Shown one piece after another: positions 15,731-24,295 of a stretch of DNA of 64,000 bases. Each line of letters starts with the position of its first letter. The first letter of the stretch is position 1. Made by a program: the position numbers and the translations under genes. The stretch is from UBA2421 sp002343075. GTDB taxonomy: Bacteria; Planctomycetota; Phycisphaerae; Tepidisphaerales; Tepidisphaeraceae. Where the stretch lies: the NCBI GenBank assembly GCA_937982565.1, contig CALJLN010000034.1, forward strand, positions 108,052 to 172,051. The letters are read 5' to 3'. Below the pieces are notes generated by a model. It ran no database searches. It worked only from the letters and a program-made list of their open reading frames with translations, and was not told the DNA's origin.

Positions 15731-15898
15731 ATGCCTCCGGCGTTTTACATTGACCATAACTTTCATCGACGCATTCCGTTGGCGCGTCAGAAACGCCAGA
15801 TCGACTGCCTCACCGCGCAAGCCGACGGCAGACGAGAGTTGGAAGACCAGATGATCCTCCAGCGCGCGACCCGCCGAGTCGAGTGGCTGCCATTGTGA
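15731..15898 (+). pseudogene. Internally deleted DUF5615 (PIN-like) toxin remnant
   Basis: From ATG 15731, five bases after the DUF433 stop, 55 residues can be read. The start MPPAFYIDHNFHRRIPLARQ and following IDCLTAQADGRRELEDQMIL match the N-terminal half of DUF5615 PIN-like nucleases (DEHN-type opening, 'DVLTAQEDG'). The end RVEWLPL resembles the normal C-terminus of the same family ('RVEFLPL'). The usual middle of about 55-65 residues, which carries the 'VLVTxDxDLL' catalytic acids, is missing, so the protein should be inactive. Bases 15899-16001 downstream show no clear coding continuation. Confidence 0.6.
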
Positions 15899-16001
15899 TT
15901 TGCTCGTTCGCGAGCGGCGATTATCGTCTCGAACAGCCTCGCAAGCATCGTGGGCGACATCTGGCAGCCGAGGTGGTGGAAGTCGGTGGGCAGCCCCCGC
16001 G

Positions 16002-16706
16002 CTAACACTTCGCCGACTTCCGCTTTTTCCCGATCGGGCTGCGGGCGGCGAACTTCTTGATGTATTCTGGCGCGCTGGGGATCTTGCACGATCCGACTAA
16101 ATCAACCGACACCTTGCCAATGTCCCTGGCGGTATCCGCCGCGAGCTTGTGCAGTGGTTTGACGTAGCAGGCCACCGCGATCACAAAACCGTTCATTACG
16201 TACTTTACACGGTTCGGCTGATCGTGAATCGTCTCCGCCGCACGCTGCAGGAGCGACTTTATCTCGGTCAGGTCAAGCTCGGCATCGTCTTTCGTCGCAA
16301 CCAGGCTGCTGTAGGTCTGCCAGCCCGCAGCGGCGACCGTTTCTTGCCTGGACTTCATCCACTTCAAGGCCATTTCCCGCCCGTGTGGGCTGCCCGAGGC
16401 GACCCACGGCACCGCGTACTCGGCAACCCAGGGGCTGTCGGCGGCATCCACCCACTTCTGCAGATCCTTCTTTGTCATCTTCGCGTCATCGGCGATCAGC
16501 CCTGCGAGATACATGGCGTCGGCGATGCCGGTGTCATAAAGATCCAGCGCGAGCTGGTAATCCATCTTCACGCGCTTCTGAATCTTCTTCATATCCTCGA
16601 TCTTCACACCGAGGCACGGCTCCTTTGCGCCGTGGGTCATGAGAGTCTTCCTGGTCTGCTCATTCGCGAATGTCTTCAATTCGGCGATGACTTCTTTAGC
16701 GGTCAT
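16002..16706 (-). CDS. AlkD-like DNA alkylation repair protein
   Basis: A 234-residue all-helical cytoplasmic protein of the DNA alkylation repair (HEAT-like) family. Family landmarks are MTAKEVIAELKTFANEQTRK, HGAKEPCLGVKIEDMKKIQK ('fGv....lr.lak'), LALDLYDTGIADAMYLAGLIADD and WVDAADSPWVAEYAVPWVASGS. The C-terminus is basic (SPIGKKRKSAKC). Such proteins excise alkylated bases, although this branch, with HGAKEP and a 'YVMNGFVIAVACYV' segment, is an uncharacterised subgroup. The start at 16706 has no strong ribosome site. It converges on the decayed toxin-antitoxin remnant. Confidence 0.78.
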   Translation of the reverse strand: MTAKEVIAELKTFANEQTRKTLMTHGAKEPCLGVKIEDMKKIQKRVKMDYQLALDLYDTGIADAMYLAGLIADDAKMTKKDLQKWVDAADSPWVAEYAVPWVASGSPHGREMALKWMKSRQETVAAAGWQTYSSLVATKDDAELDLTEIKSLLQRAAETIHDQPNRVKYVMNGFVIAVACYVKPLHKLAADTARDIGKVSVDLVGSCKIPSAPEYIKKFAARSPIGKKRKSAKC

Positions 16707-16793
16707 TGATTACTCCGTGAAGATTCGGGCCGCGGCTAGCGAATCATCGAGACCATTTCGGTGCTAACATGCGCGTCAGCCTGGAATCTCATA

Positions 16794-17021
16794 TCACTTG
16801 CTCAGCAACATTTCATCTTGCCGAACCACAGAAACGGCGTAAGCCAGCGATGCCTTGATGTGCTCCTGCGTGAGAGTGGGGTGGCTCTTGATCAGATCTT
16901 CGGCGACTGCGCCTTGCGCTAGCCGCTCAAGCACGAATTCAACCGTGATGCGAGTCCCTCGAAAAACCGGCTTTCCCAGCATGACGCCGGGCACACGTTC
17001 GATATGTTGCTGCCAATCCAT
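16794..17021 (-). CDS. DUF433 domain protein (orphan antitoxin-like)
   Basis: A 75-residue intact DUF433 protein: MDWQQHIERVPGVMLGKPVF, then RGTRITVEFVLERLAQGAVAEDLI, then LTQEHIKASLAYAVSVV. DUF433 proteins fold as small helix-turn-helix units and usually act as antitoxins next to DUF5615 PIN-like toxins. The start at 17021 fits the family; a longer upstream frame to 17105 adds 28 unlikely residues. No DUF5615 gene accompanies it: the next gene on this strand is the AlkD-like one 87 bp away. It is only about 1.1 kb from the broken DUF433 at 15407, with limited sequence similarity. Confidence 0.8.
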   Translation of the reverse strand: MDWQQHIERVPGVMLGKPVFRGTRITVEFVLERLAQGAVAEDLIKSHPTLTQEHIKASLAYAVSVVRQDEMLLSK

Positions 17022-17059
17022 GGCCCCAATGATACCACGCCCGCAGCCGCGGTCGATGC

Positions 17060-18289
17060 TCATTTTTGAAGGGCGACATCGATGGCTTCCACCGCGCGAA
17101 AGCACTCCTCAAACGTGCTATACATCGCTGCCGGCGTGATGCGGATGATTCCAGGACGGCGGAAGTCGGTCACAATTCCCTCCGCCGCGATCGCCTTGCA
17201 GATTTGCTCGGCATTTTCGTGCGCGATGCTCACATGCCCCCCGCGGCGATGGGGTTCGCGCGGAGTGACGATTTGCGCGCCGTGTTTCGCAAGTCGTTCG
17301 TCGATCAATCTGAAGAGAAACTCCGTCAGCGCGAGCGATTTGCTTCGCAGGCTCGCGATATCCGAGCGATCAAACAGCGACAATGACCCGCGCAGTGCCG
17401 CCAGCGAAAGCAGATGCGGCGAGCCTACCTGAAACCGCCCCGCGCCCGCTGCCGGCTCGAAGGTGTGTTGCATGAGAAACTGCCGCGACTTGTCCATGCC
17501 AAACCAGCCCGCCAGCCCCGGGTTCGCAGTCAGGTGTCGCTGGTTTACATACATCCCCGCCACCGCGCCCGGCCCGGCATTCATGTATTTGTAGTGACAC
17601 CAAAACGCAAAATCGCAATCAAGCTTGCCAAAATTCAGCGGCACCGCGCCGATGGCATGGCTGCAATCCCACCCGAGCATCACCCCTGCCTGTTTCGCGG
17701 CACGGGTGATGCGGGGCATGTCAATCAGTTGCCCGCTCCCATATACCACCGCGGGGAGAATGGCCATTGAAACGCCGGGGGCCTGCAACATCGCTTCGAT
17801 TGCGGCTTCGTCGATCGTAGCGCCGTCGCGCGAAGCAACTTTTCGCAGGTGCGTCTCCGGTTCGAGCCTGTGCAGACGCAGGTGGCTCTGGACGGCGTGC
17901 GCATCGGACGGGAACGCCAGCGAATCGATCAGAATCGCCGGCCGCGCGGGGGTCGGCTGGTAGAATGTGGCGAGCAGTTGGTGCAGGTTCGAGGTGGTCG
18001 AACCGGTCGCGATCACTTCCCCCCGCTCCGCCCCCACAAACGCCGCCAGCCGGGCTGAAACCCGCTCGGTGTAGTCAAACCACGCGTCAGCGGGGTCCAT
18101 CCATGCGCCACCGGCCTTCGCCTTCCACTGATCAATCATCGCCCCAATCGCCGCCTCGGCGGGCGCCGACAGCAGGCCCAGCGAGTTTCCGTTCAGATAA
18201 ACCACCCCCGCCGGAAGGCAAAACGCCCCGCGCAAATGAGCCAAAGGATCGCCAGAGTCGAGGTTTTGGGCATCGGACAGAGAAATCAT
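17060..18289 (-). CDS. kynU: Kynureninase
   Basis: A 409-residue PLP enzyme of the aspartate-aminotransferase fold that splits kynurenine into anthranilate and alanine (or 3-hydroxykynurenine to 3-hydroxyanthranilate). Family motifs are VYLNGNSLGLLS near the N-terminus, ATGSTTSNLHQLL, GWDCSHAIGAVPL and the PLP-lysine segment FWCHYKYMNAGPGA with Lys234. The C-terminal part GIVTDFRRPGIIRITPAAMYST carries the substrate-carboxylate Arg. Length is typical. No other kynurenine-pathway gene is adjacent; the FAH-family enzyme at 61142 is distant. Confidence 0.93.
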   Translation of the reverse strand: MISLSDAQNLDSGDPLAHLRGAFCLPAGVVYLNGNSLGLLSAPAEAAIGAMIDQWKAKAGGAWMDPADAWFDYTERVSARLAAFVGAERGEVIATGSTTSNLHQLLATFYQPTPARPAILIDSLAFPSDAHAVQSHLRLHRLEPETHLRKVASRDGATIDEAAIEAMLQAPGVSMAILPAVVYGSGQLIDMPRITRAAKQAGVMLGWDCSHAIGAVPLNFGKLDCDFAFWCHYKYMNAGPGAVAGMYVNQRHLTANPGLAGWFGMDKSRQFLMQHTFEPAAGAGRFQVGSPHLLSLAALRGSLSLFDRSDIASLRSKSLALTEFLFRLIDERLAKHGAQIVTPREPHRRGGHVSIAHENAEQICKAIAAEGIVTDFRRPGIIRITPAAMYSTFEECFRAVEAIDVALQK

Positions 18290-18316
18290 TACGGCGATTG
18301 TCGCCGCGGCGGGGGT

Positions 18317-19642
18317 TCAGGTCGAATGGAGTCGACCAGAATCGATCCTCGAGTCGATCTGCCGTCGCCGGGCGCAAACGCATCGAATCGCACCGAGCAT
18401 GATCAATGTGCCAGCCGGTTCCGGCACCGCGGAGATTCGGACAATACTTCCGTTGCTGCGAAGCGCGTAAAGTTCGCCGGACGCGTCCTCCCCCCAGCCG
18501 TAGATGCCGTTTGTGAGCACCGGACCCGGCGCGACATTCAGCTCATAGATCTGACCGCCGGTCGCCTCCATGTATCGCAGTTGCGTAAGGTAGGCGTCCG
18601 CGAAGACATACTTCCCGTAGAGCTCTGGAATGTCCGAACCGCGGTAAACAAACCCTCCGATGATCGAGGCAGCCCCAGCTCGGCTATACTGCGCCAGCGG
18701 ATTGATCGAGCTAAATCCGGCCGGCGGGATTGACCAAAGAGACGTGCCTTCAAAATACGGCCATCCATAGTTGCCACCGGCGGTGATCTTGTCCACTTCT
18801 TCGATGAGGCCCTCTCCGACATCGCCGAGGTAGAGATCGCCGTTCAGTCGGTCGAACGACATCCGGAACGGGTTGCGTAGCCCGTAAGCGTAGATCTCAT
18901 CCAACCCCGGGTCGCCGTCGGCCGCAAATGGGTTGTCGGCGGGAATGCCGTATCTGCCGTTAGCCGGATTGGCTGCCGTCGGATCGATTCGGATTACCTT
19001 ACCCAGAATGAGCGATAAATCCTGTGCACTCCCTCGGGGAAGTGCACCGTCACCGAGCGAAACATAAAGCATGCCATCAGGGCCGAACTTGATCGCGCCG
19101 GCGTTGTGATTTGATGCCGGATTGGCACTTCGAAAGAGCACGCGCGATGCGGTTCCGACATTTGAGACCGAGGCGGCGTTGGGGTCTACGGTCCATTCGC
19201 GGACGACATTGTGATGTGACCCGCCGGTTGGGCCATTGGCCGGCAGGAAGAACTCGGCGCTTCCCACCCTGACCTCCGACGTATATGTGTAAAACTTTCC
19301 AAAGCCGGGGGAACCTGGCGTGTTGAACCCGGGATGGAAAGACATTCCCAGGAGTCCCCTTTCACCGGAAGCGATCAATCCAAACCCACTGGTTAGACTG
19401 AGGAAGGGCTGTTGCGCCACGGTTCCGTCGCTCACCATATGAATCACGCCGTCCTTTGTGGCCACGAAAAAGCGGCTGGGGTCGTCGGGCCGAAGCGCCA
19501 TGTCGAGCGCCGCGCCTTGGACGGTCGCGACAAGGCTCGTGCGAACGGTAATCGTTCCGGCGGCAATGTTTGTCGGTAGCTGCCCATGACTGCAGGCCGT
19601 GACGCCAGCGAGACACAAGACCGCGAAGCTTGCCCGGTGCAT
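18317..19642 (-). CDS. PQQ-type sugar dehydrogenase-like secreted protein, PEP-CTERM tail
   Basis: A 441-residue exported six-bladed propeller of the glucose/sorbosone dehydrogenase family. The signal is MHRASFAVLCLAGVTACSHG. Propeller landmarks are GERGLLGMSFHPGFNTPG, SNHNAGAIKFGPDGMLYVSLGDG, LILGKVIRIDP, YAYGLRNPFRMSFD, DLYLGDVGEG and ITAGGNYGWPYFEG. The tail VPEPAGTLIMLGAIRCVCARRR resembles a PEP-CTERM sorting signal, followed by an unusual extra 14 residues. GGAGG precedes the ATG at 19642; the frame upstream to 19867 lacks a signal and is discarded. These enzymes oxidise aldoses using PQQ, but some are cofactor-free, and activity cannot be read from the sequence. Confidence 0.87.
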   Translation of the reverse strand: MHRASFAVLCLAGVTACSHGQLPTNIAAGTITVRTSLVATVQGAALDMALRPDDPSRFFVATKDGVIHMVSDGTVAQQPFLSLTSGFGLIASGERGLLGMSFHPGFNTPGSPGFGKFYTYTSEVRVGSAEFFLPANGPTGGSHHNVVREWTVDPNAASVSNVGTASRVLFRSANPASNHNAGAIKFGPDGMLYVSLGDGALPRGSAQDLSLILGKVIRIDPTAANPANGRYGIPADNPFAADGDPGLDEIYAYGLRNPFRMSFDRLNGDLYLGDVGEGLIEEVDKITAGGNYGWPYFEGTSLWSIPPAGFSSINPLAQYSRAGAASIIGGFVYRGSDIPELYGKYVFADAYLTQLRYMEATGGQIYELNVAPGPVLTNGIYGWGEDASGELYALRSNGSIVRISAVPEPAGTLIMLGAIRCVCARRRQIDSRIDSGRLHST

Positions 19643-19931
19643 TTGACCTCCAGACAAAGAAAAACAGGACCGCCCTCGGATGACCCCACAGCAGATGATA
19701 CCAAAACATCGGTTGCCCGCACGCAGAATCAATCGCACAAGTTGGAGGGCAGCCGAACAGTCCAGACCGGTTGGTATCGCCGGTGAATTCCGGGCAAGCT
19801 GTTTTCTGCGACATTTGCCCAAACCCACCGTCGCTTGTAAGTTACCCGCTTGGTTCACAGCCAACACTTATGGCGATGCGCGGAGCGCGGGACGCAGGGT
19901 TGGCCGATGCACACCTTCGGAGAGTTAAAGC

Positions 19932-20990
19932 GTGTTCATCAAGTCGCTTCTCGGCATGTTTTCGGTCGATATGGGCATCGACCTGGGCACCTGCAACACA
20001 CTCGTATGCATTAAAGGCGAGGGCATTGTTCTCAATGAGCCCAGCGTGGTCGCCGTGAAGAAGGGGACCAACCGCGTGCTGCAGAATGGCAATGCGGTGG
20101 GGTTGGTGGCCAAGGAGATGCTTGGGCGCACGCCGGGCAGTATTACCGCGATTCGGCCCTTGAAAGACGGGGTTATCAGCGATTTTGAGATTACCGAGGC
20201 GATGCTGCGTTATTTCATTCGCAGGGCGCACGGCAACAAGGGGTTTATTCGCCCGCGGGTGGTGATTGCCATTCCTTCGGGCATCACAGCGGTGGAGAAG
20301 CGGGCCGTGCTTGACTCGGCCGAGCGGGCGGGGGCCAGGCGGGTGTTTCTGGTGGAAGAACCCATGGCCGCGGCGATCGGTGCGGGCCTGCCGGTGACCG
20401 AACCCACCGCGAGCATGATCATCGACATCGGCGGCGGAACCACTGAAACCGCCATCATCAGCCTTGCCGACGTCAGTGTTTGTGAAAGCGTGCGCGTCGC
20501 CGGCGATGATTTTGATGAAGCCATCAAAGGGCATATGAAACGCACCTACAATCTCAATGTGGGTGAACAGATGGCCGAGCGAATCAAGATCGAAATCGGC
20601 TCGGCGGCGCCGTTTCCGGATGGCAAAGAGCCGACGATGGAAGTAAAGGGTCAGGACATGATCAGCGGCCTGCCCCGCAGGGTGACTGTCGCCGCGGAGG
20701 AGATTCGCGAGGCCCTGCAGGAGCCGGTGACGCAGATCATCCAGGCCGTCACGCGCACGCTCGAACAATGCGAAGCCGAGCTCGCCGCCGATCTTGTGGA
20801 TAATGGCATCACCATGGCCGGCGGAAGCAGCCTCCTCCGCGGGCTGACGACGGTCATCAGCAACGCCACCGGCCTCGATGTCCGCCTGGCGGAAGACCCG
20901 CTCACATGCGTCGCCCGAGGCACCGCGGTTTACCTCGAAAACCTCGAGCTGTGGAAAGACACGCTCGAGAGCGATGAAGACGACGTTTAA
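19932..20990 (+). CDS. mreB: MreB, rod shape-determining actin homologue
   Basis: A 352-residue actin-like ATPase that positions the cell-wall elongation machinery. Phosphate-1 motif VDMGIDLGTCNTLV, phosphate-2 MIIDIGGGTTETAIISL and adenosine motif GITMAGGSSLLRGL are all present, with MreB-specific PRVVIAIPSGITAVEKRAV and VFLVEEPMAAAIGAGLPV. The start is a GTG at 19932, supported by GGAGAG seven bases upstream; the N-terminal FIKSLLGMF is a membrane-binding amphipathic helix. mreC follows after 128 bp and mreD after that. MreB in Phycisphaerae fits the presence of peptidoglycan. Confidence 0.96.
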   Translation: MFIKSLLGMFSVDMGIDLGTCNTLVCIKGEGIVLNEPSVVAVKKGTNRVLQNGNAVGLVAKEMLGRTPGSITAIRPLKDGVISDFEITEAMLRYFIRRAHGNKGFIRPRVVIAIPSGITAVEKRAVLDSAERAGARRVFLVEEPMAAAIGAGLPVTEPTASMIIDIGGGTTETAIISLADVSVCESVRVAGDDFDEAIKGHMKRTYNLNVGEQMAERIKIEIGSAAPFPDGKEPTMEVKGQDMISGLPRRVTVAAEEIREALQEPVTQIIQAVTRTLEQCEAELAADLVDNGITMAGGSSLLRGLTTVISNATGLDVRLAEDPLTCVARGTAVYLENLELWKDTLESDEDDV

Positions 20991-21118
20991 CATGAGTTGG
21001 CAAGCGTGCCGCGCCCCTGGCGGCTGGACCTTGCCGCGTTGGCAACACGGCATCATCGCATCGCGACGGCGCACCGTCGCCACGGGTGGGACGCCCGTTC
21101 TACGATAGGGTGGTCAGG

Positions 21119-21976
21119 ATGACCTCGCTTCGGAGCTATCAAATCTTCGCCATCGGGATGCTGCTCGCACTACTCGCGGCGTTGTTTCTTCCTAACCGTG
21201 TTTCGGATCGAGGGCGGAGCCACGTTCAGATTCTCTTTGCCCCGGTTGCAGTGCCGACTCGATGGGTTACCGGTTTGGTGCATGGCGCGGTCTGGCCAAG
21301 TCGTTCAACCGACGATGCCTCGCCCGCCGCGCCGCGGGCCGCAGAAGAAGTTTATCGGGAAAATGACCAGCTTCGGGTGGAACTCGCCAATGTTGCCCGA
21401 CAGCTTGAGCACTATAAGTCGCGCGCTGCCGAGCGGGAGGCGCTGGGGCAGATCAGCGAGCGTTGTTCGCGCTATCGCGTGATGGGCGGTGACTCAGGCC
21501 CGCGGGATGCGCTGTCGCTGCTGGCCGGGGGTTCACTCGAGCCGGGCATGGTTGCCCTTACCCGCGACGGAATTATTGGCAGGGTCGATCGAGCGGGCGT
21601 CGGCGGGGCACAGGTGCGGCTTCTGAGCGATAAGGCAAGTAAATTTACCGGTAGTTTCGGGCGATACGAGCCAAACAGTGCCGGCGTCGCAGAGTTTCGG
21701 CGGTTCGATCTCCCCGCTACGCTCGTTCAAGGCATCGGCGAAGGGCGAATGCGTTCCGGGCTGCTCGATATGAAGCTGGTTGAGGCGGCGGGGCTGAAGG
21801 AGAACGACTGGCTCATTCTCGACGACACCGCCTGGCCTGAAGCGCTGCGATGGTTTCGCGTGGGCCGGGTGGCGACGGTCCGGCCGTCGGGGCAGAATAT
21901 GCTGGTTGCAGAGATCATCATTCACCCCGCGGTGGATGCAAAACAGCTTCGCGACGTGATGGTGATGGACAAGTGA
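21119..21976 (+). CDS. mreC: MreC, cell shape-determining periplasmic protein
   Basis: A 285-residue bitopic protein: one transmembrane helix (about 5-25, YQIFAIGMLLALLAALFLP), a coiled coil (about 72-105, EEVYRENDQLRVELANVARQ) and two beta domains, with GMVALTRDGIIGRVDRAG (Gly-rich turn of the first barrel) and ILDDTAWPEALRWFRVGRVA. It links MreB and MreD to the penicillin-binding proteins. The ATG at 21119 with AGG just upstream is preferred over the ATG at 21086. It is in the mreBCD order. Confidence 0.87.
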   Translation: MTSLRSYQIFAIGMLLALLAALFLPNRVSDRGRSHVQILFAPVAVPTRWVTGLVHGAVWPSRSTDDASPAAPRAAEEVYRENDQLRVELANVARQLEHYKSRAAEREALGQISERCSRYRVMGGDSGPRDALSLLAGGSLEPGMVALTRDGIIGRVDRAGVGGAQVRLLSDKASKFTGSFGRYEPNSAGVAEFRRFDLPATLVQGIGEGRMRSGLLDMKLVEAAGLKENDWLILDDTAWPEALRWFRVGRVATVRPSGQNMLVAEIIIHPAVDAKQLRDVMVMDK

Positions 21977-22002
21977 TGGAACGGAAGGACAAATCATGAA
22001 GG

Positions 22003-22073
22003 ATGAAGGATGAACAAAGATATGGAGAGGCAACGCGATATAAAGTTCGGCAGCGTCTGTGTTCATCGTTCAT
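22003..22073. repeat. Imperfect inverted repeat in mreC-mreD spacer
   Basis: ATGAAGGATGAACA (22003-22016) and TGTTCATCGTTCAT (22060-22073) pair with one mismatch around a 43-base spacer. The first arm continues a tandem ATGAAGG/ATGAAGGATGA pattern. This 123-bp spacer is otherwise non-coding. It may be a small dispersed repeat. Confidence 0.35.
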
Positions 22074-22099
22074 AACTCTTCCGCCATCAATTCCGACCA

Positions 22100-22591
22100 A
22101 TGCGTCTTTTGCCTTACATCCTCCTTGGCTACGTTGTCGTCGGCCTGCAAGTCGGGCTGAGCGGCTATGTTCACCTCGGCGGGGCTGCGCCAAACCTGGT
22201 GCTGATTGTTGGGGTGTTTTTCGCGCTCTTTGCCACGCGCGACATCGCACTGCTGGCGTGCTTCGTGCTGGGGTTGATGCAAGACATGCTCACGCAGCAG
22301 ACGCTCGGGCTTTACGCGCTCTCGTATGGAGCGCTCGCGCTGGTGCTGACATCCACCGCATCCATGCTCTATCGCGATCATCCCCTCACTCACGCGGCGG
22401 CGGCGGGGGCGGCTTCGATCGCCACATGGATTCTGCTACTCATTCACGCCGCGATTTTCGGCCCGGCGATCAGCGTTCGCACCGCGGTGTTCAGTACGAT
22501 CCTGACCGCGCTACTCGCACCGGTCATCATGCAGATTCTGCTCCGGCTGCGCGTTTTCCTGGGAATTCGCGTCCCGCGGCGATGGTCCTGA
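22100..22591 (+). CDS. mreD: MreD-like membrane protein
   Basis: A 163-residue integral membrane protein with about five helices: LPYILLGYVVVGLQVGLSGY, LVLIVGVFFALFATRDIALL, FVLGLMQDML, ALVLTSTASMLY, AAAAGAASIATWILLLIHAAIF and TAVFSTILTALLAPVIMQIL. The pattern GLMQDMLTQQTLGLYALSYG corresponds to the conserved GLl.D......lG..al.y motif of MreD. It is the third gene after mreB and mreC. Assignment depends mainly on context because MreD sequences are divergent. Confidence 0.82.
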   Translation: MRLLPYILLGYVVVGLQVGLSGYVHLGGAAPNLVLIVGVFFALFATRDIALLACFVLGLMQDMLTQQTLGLYALSYGALALVLTSTASMLYRDHPLTHAAAAGAASIATWILLLIHAAIFGPAISVRTAVFSTILTALLAPVIMQILLRLRVFLGIRVPRRWS

Positions 22592-22639
22592 CGCGCGATC
22601 GCGCGCACGCGGGCATTCTATGCATGCCGATCGCCGGGA

Positions 22640-23137
22640 TTAGTCGGCCAGTTGAAGCCGCACGTCGTACATCTTCCCGCCGTGATAAACCTCGACGATT
22701 TCCATGCGCGCGACCTTGGTTGACTTGGGAAAACTCTGGCCTGCGTCGTTGAAGATTGCGGAGAATGGAATGCGCTTCAGCTTGGTGCGCTCCATTGCGG
22801 GAAGGTGAACGACCCAACTCTTGTTGATCCAGATCTCGACGTCGCTCCAGTCTTCGTCTGAAAGATTGACAATCTCCATCCAGTTGGCGGTGTTGCCCAC
22901 CTGCGCGCGGGCGACGGCCTCACCGCCGCGTTCGGCGTCGGACTTGTACGGGAAACGTTTGACCGATTCTGCAGCAAGCTCGGTGCTGGGCTTGCGCAGC
23001 GACTTGTCATTGGTGATAAACGGCGGCGGCCGCTGCGTGCATCCCGCGGCGATGGCAAGACCCAACAACCCGAAACCTAAGAATCCGCGACTGAGAACCC
23101 CGCGACCGTAAACCCTTGGCATCCTTGCGTGGCGCAT
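22640..23137 (-). CDS. Predicted lipoprotein, unknown function
   Basis: A 165-residue protein with a lipoprotein-type signal (MRHARMPRVYGRGVLSRGFL, then GFGLLGLAIAAGC). The start at 23137 is chosen because AAGG lies nine bases upstream and the signal is complete; other in-frame starts at 23146 and 23239 are possible. The mature part has one compact domain, NWMEIVNLSDEDWSDVEIWINKSWVVHLPAMERTKLKRIPF, which looks like a small beta-sandwich, and ends MYDVRLQLAD. No known family was recognised. It is convergent with mreD and divergent from 23238-23825. Confidence 0.65.
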   Translation of the reverse strand: MRHARMPRVYGRGVLSRGFLGFGLLGLAIAAGCTQRPPPFITNDKSLRKPSTELAAESVKRFPYKSDAERGGEAVARAQVGNTANWMEIVNLSDEDWSDVEIWINKSWVVHLPAMERTKLKRIPFSAIFNDAGQSFPKSTKVARMEIVEVYHGGKMYDVRLQLAD

Positions 23138-23237
23138 ACATGACATCCTTGAAAAAATGAAATCTCTCCCTTCATTATCGGACGACCGGCTGAAAATGCT
23201 ATAGTCCGATCTGCGAAACAGCTTCCAGAGCGAACTC

Positions 23238-23825
23238 ATGCTTCTCGATTCCCAACTTCTTGAGTCACTCTCGCCGGGCGCTGGTGAGGCGCTGCAGCTG
23301 AATGCGGCGAAGGCCTATCGCGCGCTGGTCGTAACACAGCCGGGCAGTGCTGAGGCGCGCGCGCGTCTCGACGACCTGACCCCTTCAACCGTGCTCGCGC
23401 GGCCGGTGGTGTCGCCCCGCGATGCCGCTGCGGCGCTTGCGGGCCTTTGGCTGTGGCATGATCACCTTGACGAAAGCCACCGGCTCAGCCAGGCGATCGA
23501 CACGCCCGCGGGAAGCTATTGGCACGCAATCATGCACCGCAGAGAGGGTGACTTTTGGAACAGTAAATATTGGCTCAACAAATGCCGTGGTCACCCCGCG
23601 CTGGGCCTCATCAGCCGGCAGGCGACCGACATGATTAATGCCGCGCCATCTGACCAATCCATCATCCGGCTGACGCTGGGCGATTTTGATGCCGCGGGGT
23701 TTGTCGATGTTGTCGAGGCGGTCCACAACCACCCCGACGACCCGCGCCGCGAGCTGATCGTCGCGCTGCAAAAGATCGAATGGCGGGCACTGTTCGAGCA
23801 TTGCCTGCGCGCTGCGACCGGCTGA
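23238..23825 (+). CDS. Conserved protein of unknown function
   Basis: A 195-residue soluble protein with no signal. The segment AAALAGLWLWHDHLDESHRL, with GSYWHAIMHRREGDFWNSKYWLNKC shortly after, is a strongly patterned stretch (His, Trp, Arg, Asp) that I remember from a widespread unnamed family in bacteria and some eukaryotes. The conserved WHDxLDxSHxxxQ and YWHAxxHRREGD motifs could form a metal or active site, but no activity is known. It starts 100 bp from the divergent lipoprotein gene. Confidence 0.72.
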   Translation: MLLDSQLLESLSPGAGEALQLNAAKAYRALVVTQPGSAEARARLDDLTPSTVLARPVVSPRDAAAALAGLWLWHDHLDESHRLSQAIDTPAGSYWHAIMHRREGDFWNSKYWLNKCRGHPALGLISRQATDMINAAPSDQSIIRLTLGDFDAAGFVDVVEAVHNHPDDPRRELIVALQKIEWRALFEHCLRAATG

Positions 23826-24052
23826 GGCCTTTGCGGGGCAATCTCTGCAAAAACGGCGAAAATCGGGTTGACTTCGCGAAATCTGTTAGGTATAAATAAG
23901 GGTTATCGGTCGTGCGTGCTCTTTTACAACAGGAGATTCATCGAGCCAAACTCGGCGCCCTGGCGGCGCGGATTTCGGGGCGGGCCATGCGCGGGGAAAT
24001 TGTCGACAAGTGAGTTGATTCAGCGGTCTGTGATTCTTAGCATGGATTGGTG

Positions 24053-24295
24053 ATGGTTCTTGCGCAACAAACCGTCATGCCCATCTGGGTGTGGTCGATT
24101 GTGCTGCTCGCCTTCCTGGCCGTGGCGTTGCTGGCGATTGCCTGGGTCCGGCGACGGGTCAGGCAGTCAGTTGACGCGTCTGCCGAAGACTTTTCACTTT
24201 CCGACTTGCGCAGGCTTCGCGAATCGGGGCAAATCGACGAAGAACAGTATCAGCGGCTTCGAGTCGCCATCATCGGCGCGGCAAAGAAAGTGTGA
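24053..24295 (+). CDS. Small membrane protein with C-terminal SHOCT-like domain
   Basis: An 80-residue protein: one transmembrane helix (about 9-33, PIWVWSIVLLAFLAVALLAIAWV), a basic cytoplasmic linker RRRVRQSVD, and a C-terminal SHOCT-like segment FSLSDLRRLRESGQIDEEQYQRLR (about 48-71). SHOCT domains are short oligomerisation modules often following a membrane helix. The start is the ATG at 24053; GTG and TTG codons directly before it are in frame. Its function is unknown. Confidence 0.75.
   Translation: MVLAQQTVMPIWVWSIVLLAFLAVALLAIAWVRRRVRQSVDASAEDFSLSDLRRLRESGQIDEEQYQRLRVAIIGAAKKV

Noticed and set aside
19842..21083. 413-residue frame antisense to mreB
   Set aside because: MreB motifs on the plus strand are complete; the antisense product has no recognisable features.
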